Assembly: GCA_027016675.1 (NCBI GenBank)
Contig: JALUSH010000231.1
Span: 1 to 7,994, forward strand
DNA: 7,994 nucleotides
Reading direction: 5' to 3'
Source: Thermodesulfovibrio sp.
GTDB lineage: Bacteria; Nitrospirota; Thermodesulfovibrionia; Thermodesulfovibrionales; JdFR-85
Part shown: positions 6,371 through 7,994 of the stretch, piece by piece
Layout of the letters: each line of letters begins with the position of its first letter
How positions within the stretch are numbered: position 1 is the stretch's first letter
Notes under the pieces: generated by a model
What the model was told of the DNA's origin: nothing
Database searches by the model: none
Seen by the model: the letters and a program-made list of their open reading frames with translations, nothing else
Program-made: the position numbers and the translations under genes

Positions 6371-7318
6371 GTGTGTTCTATGGTTAGTCAGGTAAGAACC
6401 CTTTTAACGGTTCTTTTTTTATCTATATGCATTTTTATTTTGTTTCCTGCAGCTTCTCATTCCGCTCCGAGGCATACCATAGGTGTGGTCTTTTCAGCAG
6501 ATATTCCTGAATATAATGAGATAGATAATGCCTTCAGAAAGATATTAAAAAAGAAGGGGTATACTAATAAAGTCAGATTTATTACCCAGCATCCTAACCC
6601 TGATCCTCTTGCCTGGAGTAATGCTATAAGAAAGCTGATAGCCTATGACGCTGAGATTATTATAGTTTATGGTTCAGGGGCATTTTTGCAGGCAGTATAC
6701 GAAACAGATTCTATTCCCATTGTATTTGCAGGTGTTTATGCACCTGACAGGCTCGAGATAATAAACAGGAAGAATGTCACTGGTGTGGGCTTCAGTGTAC
6801 CGGTGTCAAGTCTTATCAGATACCTTAAAAAGATGAAAAAGGTCAAGAGATTAGGTATTATATTCTCGGAAATAGAGCCTGACTCAGTATTACAGATGGA
6901 GGATGTTATAAAGGCCTGTGAGAGATTCTCAATAGAGTATATAAAAATGCCAGTACAGAAATGTAAGCAGGTAGAGGAGAGACTGAAACTCTATATGTAT
7001 GATTCCCTTTTTTTAACAAACAGTGCTGTGCTTGGGGCAATATATCCTCAATGTGCTGATATTCCAAAGTCTCTGAATGCACCTATTATAACCACTATGA
7101 AGGGATTAGATAAACAGGTAAATTTCAGTCTCTCTCCTGACAGCAAGGCGCAGGCCAGAGAACTTGTGGATATAATCATTTCCATCCTAAAAGGAAATAA
7201 ACCCAAAGAGAGAATTATAAAGATCAATAAACTTGTATTTAATCTGAGACTTACCAAAGAGATGGACTTACAATTACCTATTGAACTTATTTCAGGTGCA
7301 GACAGGATAATAAAATGA
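6371..7318 (+). CDS. ABC-type solute-binding protein, ABC_sub_bind (PF04392-like) family
   Basis: A 315-residue exported protein. A Sec signal peptide covers residues 1 to about 32 (hydrophobic LLTVLFLSICIFILFP, then an ASHSA cleavage region). No lipobox is evident, so it should be soluble in the periplasm. The mature part is a two-lobed type-I binding fold. Lobe one starts HTIGVVFSADIP. IIIVYGSGAFLQAV (96-109) and IPIVFAGVYAPD (115-126) lead to NVTGVGF (135-141), a hallmark of the ABC_sub_bind family. LGIIFS (161-166) opens the second lobe. SPDSKAQARELVDIIISILKG (255-275) and a C-terminal LVFNLRLTKEMDLQLPIELI complete the pattern. Characterised relatives bind amino acids such as tryptophan or tyrosine, but the ligand cannot be predicted here. 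The gene starts 27 bases after the barrel gene and overlaps the next gene by 4 bases. No permease or ATPase is visible, so a sensory or accessory role is as plausible as transport. Confidence 0.85.
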   Translation: MCSMVSQVRTLLTVLFLSICIFILFPAASHSAPRHTIGVVFSADIPEYNEIDNAFRKILKKKGYTNKVRFITQHPNPDPLAWSNAIRKLIAYDAEIIIVYGSGAFLQAVYETDSIPIVFAGVYAPDRLEIINRKNVTGVGFSVPVSSLIRYLKKMKKVKRLGIIFSEIEPDSVLQMEDVIKACERFSIEYIKMPVQKCKQVEERLKLYMYDSLFLTNSAVLGAIYPQCADIPKSLNAPIITTMKGLDKQVNFSLSPDSKAQARELVDIIISILKGNKPKERIIKINKLVFNLRLTKEMDLQLPIELISGADRIIK

Positions 7319-7994
7319 GGGTGTTACTGGTATTTTTTACAATTCTTGTATTTATTACCAGTATTTCTGTAAAGTGCTACTCAGCAGAGGAAGAACTTCT
7401 TATAGGTCTGATACCCGAGCAGAATATATTCAAACAGTTTGAACATTATCTTCCCCTTGCTGAGTATGTTCAAAAGAGGACAGGTATAAAAATAGAACTT
7501 ACCATACTCAGTAGATATGGAGACATTATTGACCGTTTTACACAGAGGGGAATGGAAGGAGCCTTCTTTGGAGACCTTACAGGTGCACTTGCTATAAAGA
7601 AGCTGTCAGTAAAGCCATTGGTTAAACCTGTTAGAGTTGATGGTTCTACCTCAGTGCATGGATACATCATCGTGAGAAAAGACAGTGGTATTAATTCTGT
7701 TGCAGATATGAGAGGAAAGATTATTGCCTTTGTGGACAGAGCTACAGTGACAGGCTATCTCTTTCCCATTGTTTATCTCAGGGAAAATGGTGTAAAAGAC
7801 ATCGAAACCTTTTTCACAGAACATTATTTTACAGGAAGCCATGATGCAGCGGTATATGCAGTGCTTGATGGAAGGGCTGATATTGGTTGTGTGAAGGATA
7901 GCATCTTTAAGAATATGATAAAAAAAGACTCTTCCATTAAGGATGAGTTAAAAATTATTGCTATCTCACCTGCTATGCCAGAAAGTACTCTATG
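7315..7994 (+). CDS. PhnD-like periplasmic binding protein, 3' end cut by the window
   Basis: An open frame from the ATG at 7315, which overlaps the previous TGA (ATGA), to the window edge: 226 codons and no stop. Residues 1 to about 24 are a Sec signal peptide (LLVFFTILVFITSISV, then CYSA). The mature region matches the phosphate/phosphite/phosphonate-binding family (PF12974, PhnD-like). GLIPEQN (31-37) comes first, then YLPLAEYVQKRTGIKIEL (45-62). FFGDLTGALA (84-93), SVADMRGKIIAFVDRATVTGY (128-148) and SHDAAVYAVLDGRADIGCVKD (175-195) follow, and ISPAMPEST (217-225) is reached at the edge. Family members are about 290-320 residues, so roughly a quarter is missing, or the gene continues into a fused domain: such domains are known as sensor modules of histidine kinases and cyclases. 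The ligand need not be a phosphonate; many members next to respiratory genes are of unknown specificity. The ribosome site is weak (AGG near 7304), in keeping with coupling to the upstream gene. Confidence 0.85.
   Translation, partial: MRVLLVFFTILVFITSISVKCYSAEEELLIGLIPEQNIFKQFEHYLPLAEYVQKRTGIKIELTILSRYGDIIDRFTQRGMEGAFFGDLTGALAIKKLSVKPLVKPVRVDGSTSVHGYIIVRKDSGINSVADMRGKIIAFVDRATVTGYLFPIVYLRENGVKDIETFFTEHYFTGSHDAAVYAVLDGRADIGCVKDSIFKNMIKKDSSIKDELKIIAISPAMPESTL

Overview
The window comes from a bacterial chromosome with densely packed, all plus-strand genes, moderate-to-low GC by eye, short gaps and several 4-base stop/start overlaps. The combination of an argD-argF pair, a deoxyhypusine-synthase-like gene upstream of it, and a multiheme cytochrome/outer-membrane porin pair points to a Gram-negative anaerobe with respiratory metal or electrode chemistry. 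Nitrospirota (Thermodesulfovibrio-like) or Desulfobacterota (Geobacter-like) would fit. This placement is inference from gene content, and no marker gene is present to settle it.

Region 1 (about 1-3291) is biosynthetic. A 325-residue protein that looks like a divergent member of the deoxyhypusine synthase superfamily (112-1089) is followed by argD (1193-2389, acetylornithine aminotransferase) and argF (2386-3291, ornithine carbamoyltransferase). argD and argF overlap by 4 bases and carry out successive late steps of arginine synthesis, from N-acetylglutamate semialdehyde to N-acetylornithine and from ornithine to citrulline. The 103-base gap before argD carries a perfect 13-base palindrome.

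Region 2 (3408-6343) looks like a two-gene porin-cytochrome module. A lipoprotein with nine CxxCH sites plus one unusual CX3CH site (probably decaheme, DmsE/MtrA-like) overlaps by 4 bases a 640-residue protein with a signal peptide, outer-membrane beta-barrel character and a C-terminal tryptophan (MtrB/PioB-like). Together they would form a conduit moving electrons across the outer membrane. No extracellular MtrC/OmcB-type cytochrome lies in the window.

Region 3 (6371-7994) has two consecutive periplasmic solute-binding-type proteins of different families: ABC_sub_bind (PF04392-like), then PhnD-like (PF12974-like, cut by the window end). They overlap by 4 bases and start only 27 bases after the barrel gene, so they are probably co-transcribed with the porin-cytochrome pair. 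No permease or ATPase is visible. They may act as periplasmic sensors or ligand-binding partners of a downstream signalling protein rather than as transport components, but this can only be tested with the sequence beyond 7994.

No tRNA, rRNA, CRISPR array, insertion sequence or convincing rho-independent terminator was seen. The longest stretch without a gene is 116 bases (3292-3407).
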